From: Desulfosarcina ovata subsp. ovata
Lineage (GTDB): Bacteria; Desulfobacterota; Desulfobacteria; Desulfobacterales; Desulfosarcinaceae
Direction: 5' to 3'
Assembly: GCF_009689005.1 (NCBI RefSeq)
Contig: NZ_AP021879.1
Span: forward strand, 2,294,001 to 2,358,000
DNA length: 64,000 nt
Under the pieces are notes generated by a model. The model was not told the origin of the DNA, did no database searches, and saw nothing but the letters and a program-made list of their open reading frames with translations. This document shows positions 55,533-64,000 of this stretch, one piece after another. The position numbers were made by a program, and so were the translations under genes. Numbering within the stretch: the stretch's first letter is position 1; each line of letters opens with the position of its first letter.

Positions 55533-56186
55533 AACATCCTCCTCTTTTCATGAAAATAAAATGATCCCGCAACGCCTGCTTGTCGCGGATGCATGGCGTC
55601 GATCCCCAACGCCTTTCGGGGTAAAGCGATTGGCCTGCCGCAAGACAGTCTGCGGGGATCGCGCCCTCCGATCACAGGACCGGCACAGATATTTCATCAA
55701 GTAGTTGAGCAAGTTCGATACCAAATGTTATCTTAGCGTATTTAAAGGATATTTTTATTTTTCGGATTCAATGGGAAATCCCCGGTTGCATTTTTTGCAC
55801 ACGGCAACGTGAAGAAATCGGCATGATCGGCAGATCCGGCCCCCGACCATCGGATTCACGGACCCATGCGGCGCCCGGTCAGGGTTAACCGCATTTCACT
55901 TCTTGTTGCTCTTTTTCTCCGGTAGCGACGGCTTAAGAATGTCAAATGTCCAATTACAAATGACAACTGGTGGTATTCTGTCTATTTAAAAATCGATCCG
56001 ATCCTTCAATTGACATTTGGATTTTTGCATTTGACATTGATTGAATCGGGGGCGGTGGGCACCCGGTTCTGAACCCTTGATAAACCGCCCGGTTTGAAAT
56101 AAATTATCGCCTGTGCGGGCACGGGCGATCCGGGTCTGGCCGCATCGCCCTTTTATATCCCCTTATACCAACAAGGAGACGATCCC
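55533..56186. other. 654-bp intergenic region between the divergent lipoprotein and adenosine kinase-type genes
   Basis: No gene is convincing here. The stretch is AT-rich around 55730-55790. It contains an inverted repeat of AATGTCAAATG type at 55938-56039 and should also hold promoters for the two diverging genes. Confidence 0.6.
55938..56039. repeat. Imperfect inverted repeat, AATGTCAAATG type
   Basis: AATGTCAAATG (from 55938) is mirrored by CATTTGACATT (to 56039). Inside, AAATGACAACTG is mirrored by CAATTGACATTT. The arms are about 33 bases with mismatches, separated by about 35 bases. It may be a decayed mobile element end or a long hairpin. Confidence 0.6.
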
Positions 56187-56669
56187 ATGGAACTGAAAAC
56201 CGTTCAGATTGACAATCCCGAACTTCTCAATTTCATCCTGGGGCATTCCCATTTTATCAAAACCGTCGAGGATCTTTACGAAGCCATTGTCACGACCGTC
56301 CCGGGCGCCAAGTTCGGCATCGCCTTCTGTGAAGCGTCCGATGTCTGTCTGGTGCGCCATGCCGGGACGGATGATGAACTGGTCGCCCTGGCGCAGAAAA
56401 ATGCACTCAATTTGAGCGCCGGGCACAGCTTTATCATCTTCATGCGGGACATGTTTCCGATCAACATCCTCAACACGGTTAAAAATGTACCCGAAGTGTG
56501 TCGCATCTTCTGCGCAACGGCCAATCCGGTGGAAGTGATTATCGCCGAGACAGCCCAGGGCCGTGGAATATTGGGGGTTGTCGATGGGTTTGCATCCAAG
56601 GGGATTGAAGCAGACGCCGACATCACCACGCGCAAGTCATTCCTGCGGACCATCGGCTACAAAATGTAG
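56187..56669 (+). CDS. Adenosine-specific kinase (DUF355 family)
   Basis: A 160-residue protein of the family annotated as adenosine-specific kinase (DUF355), first described in archaea. Conserved segments include [101 protein letters not shown] and the glycine loop [17 protein letters not shown]. An AAGGAG site precedes the ATG. The assigned activity rests on the family. It stands alone and is followed by a SHOCT protein. Confidence 0.87.
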   Translation: MELKTVQIDNPELLNFILGHSHFIKTVEDLYEAIVTTVPGAKFGIAFCEASDVCLVRHAGTDDELVALAQKNALNLSAGHSFIIFMRDMFPINILNTVKNVPEVCRIFCATANPVEVIIAETAQGRGILGVVDGFASKGIEADADITTRKSFLRTIGYKM

Positions 56670-56799
56670 ACGGTGGCCCTCGACTTCAGGATGGGCGTTG
56701 TTGCAAACCGCCAGAGCTGCTGATATATTGATGACCCGGCGGGAAAAACAATCCGTCCCCGTCGGGTTGATCGAACGCCATCCAGGGGAGCATCACGTC

Positions 56800-57363
56800 G
56801 TGGATCCAAAAGACAGTTACTGGCGCAGGCAGTTTTATTTCGCCTCCAGCATCGGCATTTTTTACATCCTTATCATCGCCCTGTTCGGCATCCCCCTGCT
56901 GGGCACTTTTGTGGTAATTCTCATCAAAGGTGCCCTGGATCTGCGCTACCTGATCATTGCCGGCGGATGCGTGGGCGCCGTTGCCCTGGCCTGGTTCACG
57001 TATCGGGGACTGAAAAAACTGTGGTGGCGGATTCAAAGAGACGGGACCTTGGCCGGTGAAACGGCGCGCCGCAATCTTCTGATGGGCAAACCGTTCGAAA
57101 TTTCCATTTTCAGCGGCATGCTGCGTTTCTCTTGCGGGCAGCCTCCGTCCGACGCCCCCCTGGCCCTGCCGCATTCAGAGCAGGCCCTGCTGCCCCAGGA
57201 AACCGGCCGGACCGGCGCTGCCGGTATCCTTGACCAGTTGGACCGCCTGGCCGAACTCAAACGCTCCGGCGACATTGATGACGACGAATTCAATCTGCTC
57301 AAAACCATGTTGATTGAATCGTCGGACGTACCCAAGGCAGTTGAAAACGATCACGCCAAATGA
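56800..57363 (+). CDS. SHOCT-domain membrane protein
   Basis: A 187-residue protein with two hydrophobic segments (FYFASSIGIFYILIIALFGIPLLGTFVV and LIIAGGCVGAVALAWFTYRGL). The C-terminal 35 residues (ILDQLDRLAELKRSGDIDDDEFNLLKTMLI) form a SHOCT motif, which often mediates oligomerisation at the membrane. A GTG at 56800 is chosen because AGGGGAG sits eight bases upstream; an ATG at 56731 is in frame but has no good site. Function unknown. It follows the adenosine kinase-type gene by about 130 bp. Confidence 0.68.
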   Translation: MDPKDSYWRRQFYFASSIGIFYILIIALFGIPLLGTFVVILIKGALDLRYLIIAGGCVGAVALAWFTYRGLKKLWWRIQRDGTLAGETARRNLLMGKPFEISIFSGMLRFSCGQPPSDAPLALPHSEQALLPQETGRTGAAGILDQLDRLAELKRSGDIDDDEFNLLKTMLIESSDVPKAVENDHAK

Positions 57364-57499
57364 CGAAAGGAACCCATTGGAAGAAGTACCCGAACCGAAA
57401 AATCGGCGGGTTGAAGTCACGGTCCGCTGATGACCGCCTCATTCAAGGCATCCCAAGTAGAAGATCCGGCAGCAGAATCAGGAAACGCGAGGTCCGCTT

Positions 57500-59692
57500 G
57501 TGCGCCTGAATAACGGACGCTGGCGGGAAGTTCTCATAGGCGTGGCAGTCACTGTGGTGATGGCCGGTGTTTATATGGTTCAGCCCCATTTTCTCACTGC
57601 GTTGAACCAGAAGGTTTACGACAGTATTCTGGCACTCACCACGCGGCCCAATACCTCCGGGGTGCCGGTGATCGTGGATCTGGATGAGCAGAGTCTGGCC
57701 CGGTTCGGCCAGTGGCCCTGGCCGCGCTATCGGGTGGCCATTCTGTTGGAGAAAATTCGCCGACTGGGAGCCGACGTGGTGGGTGTGGATATCATTTTTG
57801 CCGAACCAGACCGCACCTCTCCCCGGGAAATCCAGAAAAATCTGCGCAATGATCTCTCCATCGCGGTCGACTTTACCGGCCTGCCGGATGCGCTGATGGA
57901 CTATGACCAGGTTCTGGCCAATCGTCTGGCCGCCGGTCCGTTCGTTTTGAGTTACAAGTTTTTTGCCGAAGGCGCCGATGACCTGGGCAGCGACTGCCGG
58001 ATCCATCCCGTGAGCACAGCCATCGTTGCCCGGGCCGGTACGCCCCAAGGCATCCCGCTGATGTTCAATCCAACCAGCGTGGTGTGCAACATTCCGGTGC
58101 TGGCCGAAGCGGCCGGCGCCTCGGGGTTCATCAACATTGCCGTTGATTCGGACGGCATCTACCGTAAAGTTCCCCTGGTAATGAAATGGAAGGACGCCAT
58201 ATACCCCAACCTGGCCCTGGCAGTTTTCATGCGGACCACCGGGATCGACAATCTGGCTTTGAAAGTCGATCCCCACGGCCTCGAGGCCCTGCGTATCGGG
58301 CCGACCACAGTGCCCGTGGATTCCCGGGGCAATCTTCTCATCCACTACCGGAGTGCATCACGGGTATTTCCCTATTATTCAGCATCGGATGTATTGGAAG
58401 ACAACCTTCCGGAAGGCATTTTCAACGGAAAAGTCGTTTTCATCGGCGCCACGGCCGCCGGCCTCAAGGACTACCGCGCCACACCGTTCAACGCCGCTTC
58501 ACCCGGGGTGGAGGTTCACGCCACGGTTCTGGACAATCTGCTGCTGGGTGATTTTATCAGCCGCCCGGGCTGGGTAACCGGCATGGAATTCATCATCGTT
58601 TGGCTATCCGGCGTCATTACCATCGTTTGGCTGCTTTGGTCACGGGCCCGGTGGAGCGTCGTGGGCGTCATCCTGGGCGGGGGGATGGTATGGGGGGGAT
58701 CGATCCTCTGCTTTCGAAACACCGGTATATTTGTCTCTCCCCTATGGCCACTGATTACCCTGGGTGTCTGTTTCGTTCTTCTGACCGTGTTAAAATTCTG
58801 GCGTGAAGAGTCCGAAAAACGTTTCTTTTATACTGCCTTCTCCCGGTATGTATCCGGTACCGTCGTCGACGAACTGGTCAAATCGCGGCGAGAGCTCTCC
58901 CTCGACGGTCAGGAAAAGGACGTTTCCGTTCTTTTCTGCGACCTGCGCGGGTTCACCGACCTGAGTGAGCGGCTGGCGCCCAAGCAGGTGAGTGAACTCC
59001 TGAGGACCTGTTTCACCCCCATGACACGATCGATCATCAATAGCGGCGGCACCATGGACAAGTTTATCGGCGACGCCATCATGGCCTTCTGGAACGCCCC
59101 GCTGGACGTTCCGGTACACCAGGCCGCAGCCGTCGGCACCGCCCTTGACATGCTCGACGAGATGAAACGCCTGAACGTAAGTTTCAAGCAGGACTTCGGC
59201 ATCACTTTGGGGGTGGGGATCGGCATCCACAGCGGCCTGGTCCGCGTGGGCAACATGGGCTCCGAGGATCTTTTCGACTACACGGTCATTGGCGACAACG
59301 TAAACCTGGCCTCCCGGCTGGAAGCGCTGACCAAAACCTACGGACTCTCACTGCTGGTCAGCGAATCGGTCCGCCGGGCCTGTGGCACGGGGTTTGTCTT
59401 CCAGGAAGTCGATACGGTACGGGTCAAGGGCAAACAGGCGCCGGTGACCGTCTACACGGTTTGCCGGGACCATGCCGAGGGGCCGTCGGCAAAAGAACTG
59501 GCAAAATGGGATTCGGCACTGGACCTGTACAAAAAAGGACAGTTTGCGGCAGCGCTGGCCGCCCTGGCAGGACTTCGCCAGGACCATCGGGATCTTCAGC
59601 TTTACCGGATCTACACACAGCGCTGCAGGGAGTTTGCCGCCCGGCCGCCCGGTGAAAACTGGGATCCCGTTTTTGTTCTGAACAGCAAATAG
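57500..59692 (+). CDS. CHASE2-domain adenylate/guanylate cyclase
   Basis: A 730-residue membrane-bound nucleotide cyclase. An N-terminal membrane segment is followed by a CHASE2 sensor (residues about 45-330; PVIVDLDEQSLARFGQWPWPR is diagnostic), three membrane segments (about 350-430), then a class III cyclase domain (480-650) with metal-binding Asp in LFCDLRGFTDLSERL and in FIGDAIMAFWNAP, and the catalytic VIGDNVNLASRLEAL. A C-terminal helical tail follows. The GTG start has GAGGT six bases upstream. CHASE2 faces the periplasm, so it probably couples an external cue to cAMP. Confidence 0.9.
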   Translation: MRLNNGRWREVLIGVAVTVVMAGVYMVQPHFLTALNQKVYDSILALTTRPNTSGVPVIVDLDEQSLARFGQWPWPRYRVAILLEKIRRLGADVVGVDIIFAEPDRTSPREIQKNLRNDLSIAVDFTGLPDALMDYDQVLANRLAAGPFVLSYKFFAEGADDLGSDCRIHPVSTAIVARAGTPQGIPLMFNPTSVVCNIPVLAEAAGASGFINIAVDSDGIYRKVPLVMKWKDAIYPNLALAVFMRTTGIDNLALKVDPHGLEALRIGPTTVPVDSRGNLLIHYRSASRVFPYYSASDVLEDNLPEGIFNGKVVFIGATAAGLKDYRATPFNAASPGVEVHATVLDNLLLGDFISRPGWVTGMEFIIVWLSGVITIVWLLWSRARWSVVGVILGGGMVWGGSILCFRNTGIFVSPLWPLITLGVCFVLLTVLKFWREESEKRFFYTAFSRYVSGTVVDELVKSRRELSLDGQEKDVSVLFCDLRGFTDLSERLAPKQVSELLRTCFTPMTRSIINSGGTMDKFIGDAIMAFWNAPLDVPVHQAAAVGTALDMLDEMKRLNVSFKQDFGITLGVGIGIHSGLVRVGNMGSEDLFDYTVIGDNVNLASRLEALTKTYGLSLLVSESVRRACGTGFVFQEVDTVRVKGKQAPVTVYTVCRDHAEGPSAKELAKWDSALDLYKKGQFAAALAALAGLRQDHRDLQLYRIYTQRCREFAARPPGENWDPVFVLNSK

Positions 59693-59707
59693 GCCATGGC
59701 AGCAGGC

Positions 59708-61186
59708 CTAGGAATACCGCCGATCGACGCTGCTCAGCCGTCGTACCACGGTCTCCCGTCCCAGGGCCATCAGGATATCGAACATGCCGGGGCCGGCCAG
59801 CTGGCCGGTCAGCACGGTGCGCATGCCGTTGATCAACACTCCCGGCTTGACGCCGAGCTCCTCGGCAAACGCCCGGGTCGCCTGCTCCGTGGTCGCCAGG
59901 GTGAACGCATCCAGGGCCGCGAAACGATCGGCCAATTGCGGCAGCCAGATCTTCAGTTCCGGATGTTTGAGAAGATTCTTTTTCAACGGTTTTTCATCGA
60001 TGGCATAATCGTCGGCAAAATAGGCCCTGCCGAGGGTCGCGAAATCCTTGAGGGTGTGGAAGCGGTCACGGATCAGGTCCAGGGTCTCCAGATACCACTC
60101 CCGACGGGCGCCGGCGTAATCCTCATGCCAGAGTCCGGCGGATTCCAGTTCCGGTTTCACCAGGTTCCCGATGGTCTCGATCGCGGTGCTGCGCAAGTAC
60201 GTCTCGTTGATCGCGATCAGCTTGGGATCGGTAAAAAACTTGGGATCCCCGGCCCGGTAATTGAACACCGAGTTCACCCGGCCGATGCGCTCCAGGGTGA
60301 AGGCTTGGATCAGCTCCTCCCGTGAGAAGATCTCCTGGTCGGTGCCCGGATTCCACCCCAGAAGCACCAGGAAGTTGCACAGCGCCCAGGGCAGGAAACC
60401 CCTTTCCCGGTAGAACTGAACGGAAACGACTTCGCCGTGGTGGCGTTTGGAAATCTTGCGTTTTTTCAGGTCCAGGGTCAGCGGCATGTGGGCGAACACC
60501 GGCGGCCGGGCGCCCAGGGCCTCATAAAGAAGCAGTTGGCGAACGGTGTTGGTCATGTGGTCCTGGCCACGGATAACGTGAGAAATCCGGTCACGGATGT
60601 CGTCGACCACGTTACAGAGCAGGTAGAGGGGCTCGCCGTTGGACCGGACGATGACAAAGTCCTCGATATCGGCATAGGCCCGCTCGATGCGGCCGAGCAC
60701 CCGGTCGTCGTATCCGATCTTTCCCGTACGCTCGGGCACCTTGAAACGGATCACCGAAGGCAGGCCATCGGCCTCGCGCGCCGCCACTTCGCTTGCGGAA
60801 AGATGACGGCAGGTGCCGTCGTAGCCCACAGCCTGTTTGTTGGCCAGTGCCTGCTCCCGCTTGGCCTCGAGGGTCTCCCGGGTACAGAAGCATTTGTAGG
60901 CCTTTCCGCTTTCGAGCAGCCGCTCGGCGGCCCGGGCGTGATCCGCCTTGAATTGGGTCTGGAAATAGGGGCCCTCGTCCCAGTCCAGGCCGAGCCAGGT
61001 CAGGCCGTCGAGAATGCCATCGATGGAGGCCTGGGTGGAGCGTTCGGCATCGGTGTCCTCGATCCGGAGAACCAGCTTGCCGCCATGTTTACGGGCAAAC
61101 AGCCAGTTCAAAAGCGCCGTGCGGGCGCCGCCGATATGCAGATAGCCGGTGGGGCTGGGGGGAAACCGAACGCGTACCGCTTCCAT
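59708..61186 (-). CDS. gltX: Glutamyl-tRNA synthetase
   Basis: Charges tRNA-Glu with glutamate in the cytoplasm. It has 492 residues, normal for the discriminating or nondiscriminating form. The HIGH motif is RFPPSPTGYLHIGGARTALLNW and the KMSKS loop is KRKISKRHHG. Cysteines around CFCTRETLEAK and CRHLSASE suggest a zinc site in the SWIM-like insertion. C-terminal anticodon-binding region ends IRDRFHTLKDFATLGRAYFADDY and on. A strong AAGGAG precedes the ATG. It is on its own transcript, convergent with the cyclase gene. Confidence 0.96.
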   Translation of the reverse strand: MEAVRVRFPPSPTGYLHIGGARTALLNWLFARKHGGKLVLRIEDTDAERSTQASIDGILDGLTWLGLDWDEGPYFQTQFKADHARAAERLLESGKAYKCFCTRETLEAKREQALANKQAVGYDGTCRHLSASEVAAREADGLPSVIRFKVPERTGKIGYDDRVLGRIERAYADIEDFVIVRSNGEPLYLLCNVVDDIRDRISHVIRGQDHMTNTVRQLLLYEALGARPPVFAHMPLTLDLKKRKISKRHHGEVVSVQFYRERGFLPWALCNFLVLLGWNPGTDQEIFSREELIQAFTLERIGRVNSVFNYRAGDPKFFTDPKLIAINETYLRSTAIETIGNLVKPELESAGLWHEDYAGARREWYLETLDLIRDRFHTLKDFATLGRAYFADDYAIDEKPLKKNLLKHPELKIWLPQLADRFAALDAFTLATTEQATRAFAEELGVKPGVLINGMRTVLTGQLAGPGMFDILMALGRETVVRRLSSVDRRYS

Positions 61187-61493
61187 GCTGGACTCCTTTC
61201 CAATGAGAGGTTCATATCGTCTGGAGAGCTTCTATACCGTTTCTGGGAAAACCGTTCAAGGGCACTGCCTCCAGTGTCCAGGGCAATTGCATGCAAACCA
61301 AATATCGGGAACCGTTGTCGCAGGCAAGGTCAGCTCCTGCAGCAAAAGCTGTGAATTGGCGCATTTACAGGAAGCTGTAGGAGCGGTCCATGACCGCGAA
61401 AAAAGAAATCAATCTACATGCGATTGTCCTGCTCCAGTGCCTGGACGAACGGAGCCGCCGTTGGGTGTATGGTTTACACGCTCCGATTTTCCT
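61187..61493. other. 307-bp intergenic region between gltX and the SMC-like ATPase gene
   Basis: No gene is supported. It contains a REP-like palindrome at 61377-61398 (GTAG then GAGCGGTCCATGACCGCG). It must also hold the gltX promoter. Confidence 0.6.
61377..61398. repeat. REP-like palindrome
   Basis: A GTAG tetranucleotide is followed by GCGGTC-CAT-GACCGC, a 6-bp stem with a 3-base loop. The GTAG-plus-hairpin layout is that of bacterial REP sequences. Only one copy is seen in this window. Confidence 0.45.
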
Positions 61494-64000
61494 TTACTCC
61501 GCCAGCGCAAGGCAATTGAATGCGCCCCCAAGGATGGTTGACCGTTTGGCCAGGTTGACCAGGTGCCGGTGATGGGTAAAAAAGAGCACCTGGGTTTTGG
61601 TCGACAGATCGGCCAGTATCTTCAGCGTGGCCAGGGCTCGGTCGTCGTCGAAGCGCAGCAGGATGTCGTCGACGATAAACGGCAGCGGCTCGTTGTTTTC
61701 CAGGTATTGCTCGAGGCTGGCCAGCCGCAGGGCCAGGTAGAGCTGGTCTGCGGTACCGTCGCTCATCCCGTCCACATTGACCGGGGCAGCGGTCGCGGCA
61801 CGGATACCCACCAGAATCGGGTTGCCCTTTTCGTCGTAGTCGGCGCGCAGGCGGTCGAACGCGCCCAGGGTCATTTGGGTGAAGAGCTCACTGGCCCGGG
61901 CGATCAATGGCCCCTGGTGTTTGTCGCGATATTGTTCGACCGTGCGGGCCAGGATCAGACCGGCGATTTTCAATCGGGAAAACTGCTCCACATCCGCCTC
62001 CAGGCGGGCCAGCAGCCGCTGGGCCGATTCGGCATGATCAGCAGCCGCGGCACTGCCGTCCATACGTTCCAGTTCGGCCGTCTCAATGCCGATGGTCTGG
62101 TCCAGCTGGGAACGCTCCTGTTCCAGCGTCTCGATCCGGTCGGTCCATTTTTCCAATTCGGTACCGATGCTGTCGGCATCCACGGCCATGGCTTCGGCAG
62201 TAAACTGGTCCACCGTGGCTCCGGCGCTCAAGCGACGCAGCTGATCGTCCAGGTCCGCCCGTGCGTGAAACAGGTCCCTGCGCCGCCGGGCGCGCTGTTC
62301 CGTCTCGGCCAGTGCCTCCGCTTTCTCGCACCCGGCTTCCCGGCACAACGTATCGAGCAGGGCCTGGCATTGTCCGATGCGCTGTTTGGCATCCGCCTCC
62401 CCTTTTCTGGCGTTTTCCAGTTGTTCGGCAAAGCTTTGCCGCCGGGACGCATTCGTGCGGGCTGCGGTCAGGCGGGAATAGAGCTGTTCCGCGGCCCCGT
62501 CGCAAGGGGCGCCTGTCAGGTCCGGTGCAAGATCGGCGACCATCCGCGCCACGCTCTGCGCAAAGGTCGCCGAGTCCCGGTCGATACCGTCGATGCGCTT
62601 TTGCAGCACCTCGGCGTCAGCGGACTTTGTCCGCGCCTCGCGAAGGCTGTCAATCACCGCCAGTGCCGCCGTGGGACTGGCGTCGGCATCCAGACCGATT
62701 TTGCGGACATTCTTCTGCCACCCATCCCGCCAGTGGGAAAGGGACGCATTCAGCGCCTCCACTTCGGCAGCCGCATCAGCCGTTTCCCCCTGCAGGTGAG
62801 AAATCTCCTGGTCAGCCGCCGCGTTGCGCTGCGCCCGCACCTGCTGAACCTGGACGTGAACCTGCGCCGCCCGGATCAAGGCCGGCAGGTCGGCGGCCGC
62901 GTCAACAGGCACACCGGCAGCGGCAAGGCACTTGTGCAACCGGGTTTTCAGGGCCGCCAGTTCGGCTGTCATTTTACTGCACCGGATGTGGTCGGCACGG
63001 TAGGTGGCCAGTTTTTCGAAAAGGGAGGCCATACCCTGCATCCAGGCGCGCATTTCAGCCACGGACAAGGGGATTATCCCCATTGAGGCCCACAGTTTTT
63101 GCCAAGCGGCGCCGGCAGCGGCCGCTGCCGTCTCAGCGGCAACCAATTCCGATTCAGCATCGCCGAGGGCGCCGTCCAACTGCCCGCGGCGCGCCTCGAG
63201 AAGTCCTTTGCGGCTCACCTGGTCCGCCTCACGCCGCAACCGGTCGGCGATGTGATCCGCCCGGGCCATGGTCGTCTCGAATGCATCGGGCAAACCATTG
63301 GCATCATCGCACCGGCGACAGAAAGCCGCTGTTTCGTCTGCAGACGCCGGGTGGCCGTCAAGGCAGCGCCGGACCAGTCCCCACCCCTGGTCGCGGGTGG
63401 CGCGGGCGGCCGTCAAATCCTGATCGGTGGGCACCGTATCGACGATGTCGATGGAACGTAGTTCCATCTGGGCGGCTTCAATCTCATCCCGGATGTTCTG
63501 CCGGGTCTCCCGCGCCTTTTCGATCCGCCGGGAAGCGGCGGTCAGCTGCTGGTCGAAGCGGTCAATGGTCGCCCCCGAGGGCAACGGCAGGGCATCAACA
63601 TCCTCCAGATCCCCTTGCCACAGCGTCTGCCGCGCCAGTCGGCGCTTTAGGTCGCCGGCGAGCGCGTCGATCGATTGCCGAAGGTCAACCCTCAGCGTCT
63701 CTGCGGGGCCGGCATTCAGGGCATCCTGGAGTACGGTTTCGATCCCGCTGACATCGTCCGGCATGGGCATGCATTGGCGCTGGTCGAGCGAGCGCGCCAG
63801 CCGCGCCTTGAGTTTGCGGTGTACGCCGGTTGCCGACTCCAGTTTGGCGCTGAGGCGCTCGAAACGGGCCCCCAGGTTCTGAATTTCGCCGACGATGGAA
63901 GGCGGCAGGTCAGCCAACGCTGCCGACTCGCCGGAAAGCGCCGTCCTGACTGAGGAGAGGATCTCGGCAGCCTGCGTTTCGAGGGTCCGCATGCGTCCCT
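61494..64000 (-). CDS. SMC-like/YhaN-type AAA ATPase (5' end outside window)
   Basis: The C-terminal 835 or so residues of a large ATPase that probably continues beyond the right edge. Most of it is a long coiled coil rich in Ala, Glu, Arg and Gln. The C-terminal ATPase half has the signature MSDGTADQLYLALRLASLEQYLE, Walker B LPFIVDDILLRFDDDRA, and an H-loop VLFFTHHRHLV. The Walker A part is missing and must be upstream. The frame stays open to the window edge. This fits the YhaN family (SbcC/RecN-like, often paired with YhaM/YhaO nuclease). A CRRC pair is seen in the coiled coil. Function likely in DNA repair or double-strand break processing. Confidence 0.85.
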   Translation of the reverse strand, partial: GRMRTLETQAAEILSSVRTALSGESAALADLPPSIVGEIQNLGARFERLSAKLESATGVHRKLKARLARSLDQRQCMPMPDDVSGIETVLQDALNAGPAETLRVDLRQSIDALAGDLKRRLARQTLWQGDLEDVDALPLPSGATIDRFDQQLTAASRRIEKARETRQNIRDEIEAAQMELRSIDIVDTVPTDQDLTAARATRDQGWGLVRRCLDGHPASADETAAFCRRCDDANGLPDAFETTMARADHIADRLRREADQVSRKGLLEARRGQLDGALGDAESELVAAETAAAAAGAAWQKLWASMGIIPLSVAEMRAWMQGMASLFEKLATYRADHIRCSKMTAELAALKTRLHKCLAAAGVPVDAAADLPALIRAAQVHVQVQQVRAQRNAAADQEISHLQGETADAAAEVEALNASLSHWRDGWQKNVRKIGLDADASPTAALAVIDSLREARTKSADAEVLQKRIDGIDRDSATFAQSVARMVADLAPDLTGAPCDGAAEQLYSRLTAARTNASRRQSFAEQLENARKGEADAKQRIGQCQALLDTLCREAGCEKAEALAETEQRARRRRDLFHARADLDDQLRRLSAGATVDQFTAEAMAVDADSIGTELEKWTDRIETLEQERSQLDQTIGIETAELERMDGSAAAADHAESAQRLLARLEADVEQFSRLKIAGLILARTVEQYRDKHQGPLIARASELFTQMTLGAFDRLRADYDEKGNPILVGIRAATAAPVNVDGMSDGTADQLYLALRLASLEQYLENNEPLPFIVDDILLRFDDDRALATLKILADLSTKTQVLFFTHHRHLVNLAKRSTILGGAFNCLALAE

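Overview
The window reads as about 64 kb of core chromosome from a Gram-negative anaerobe of the Desulfobacterota (former Deltaproteobacteria), probably near the Desulfosarcina group. The assignment is inferred from a three-gene sdhCAB set with a single b-type cytochrome subunit, a fused Mop-type molybdenum hydroxylase, a TusE/DsrC-family sulfur carrier, tandem glutaconate-type CoA-transferase genes and a bS22-like mini ribosomal protein. No phage, plasmid, intact insertion sequence or CRISPR array was found. Gene density is high and most genes sit in short operons with clear Shine-Dalgarno sites.

Layout: 1-1105 tolR (cut by the left edge) and tolQ on the minus strand. 1387-5399 an HD phosphohydrolase, then sdhC-sdhA-sdhB. 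5679-12113 a chemotaxis-type operon: hybrid CheA, CheW, CheB, CheR and a stand-alone response regulator, with no receptor and no classical CheY in the window. 12207-17131 an MscS channel, an HTH-EIIA(Ntr) fusion, a ClC channel with CBS domains, an atypical UspA protein and a small protein. 17193-20224 (minus) the replication/repair block dnaX-ybaB-recR-ykgJ, followed to the right by tRNA-Ser(GGA) and tRNA-Ser(CGA). 21085-26867 a DUF1015 protein, trmN6-like and dciA-like genes, hflK-hflC, a 32-aa bS22-like gene and an HExxH protein. 26979-30855 an FmdB zinc ribbon, groES-groEL and a LysM protein. 30940-35470 (minus) a PilB/GspE ATPase, a large unknown protein and a GlxA-type regulator. 36115-42501 (minus) a CoA-transferase pair, a molybdenum hydroxylase, a TusE-like protein and a cysteine-desulfurase-like enzyme, likely one metabolic and cofactor-maturation unit. 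42753-47472 LemA with two TPM proteins, phosphoglucomutase and two TRL-like lipoproteins. 47801-51573 (minus) oligoendopeptidase F, an ADP-ribosylglycohydrolase and rsmG. 51800-59692 a PAS-GGDEF-EAL protein, a eukaryotic-type HisA, a lipoprotein, an adenosine-specific kinase, a SHOCT protein and a CHASE2 adenylate cyclase. 59708-64000 (minus) gltX and an SMC-like ATPase cut by the right edge.

The most interesting non-genic structure is a 105-bp intergenic element with 25-bp inverted ends. There are two near-identical copies (14097-14201 and 54785-54889, in opposite orientation), one decayed copy (29693-29804) and two half copies (49686-49718, 51714-51751) facing each other around two genes. 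The full copies have TA at each outer end, which suggests a miniature inverted-repeat transposable element of the TA-targeting IS630/Tc1 type. Other imperfect palindromes lie at 40600-40710, 37291-37368 and 55938-56039. The most interesting overlooked gene is the TTG-started 32-codon bS22/COX24-like gene at 25995-26093.
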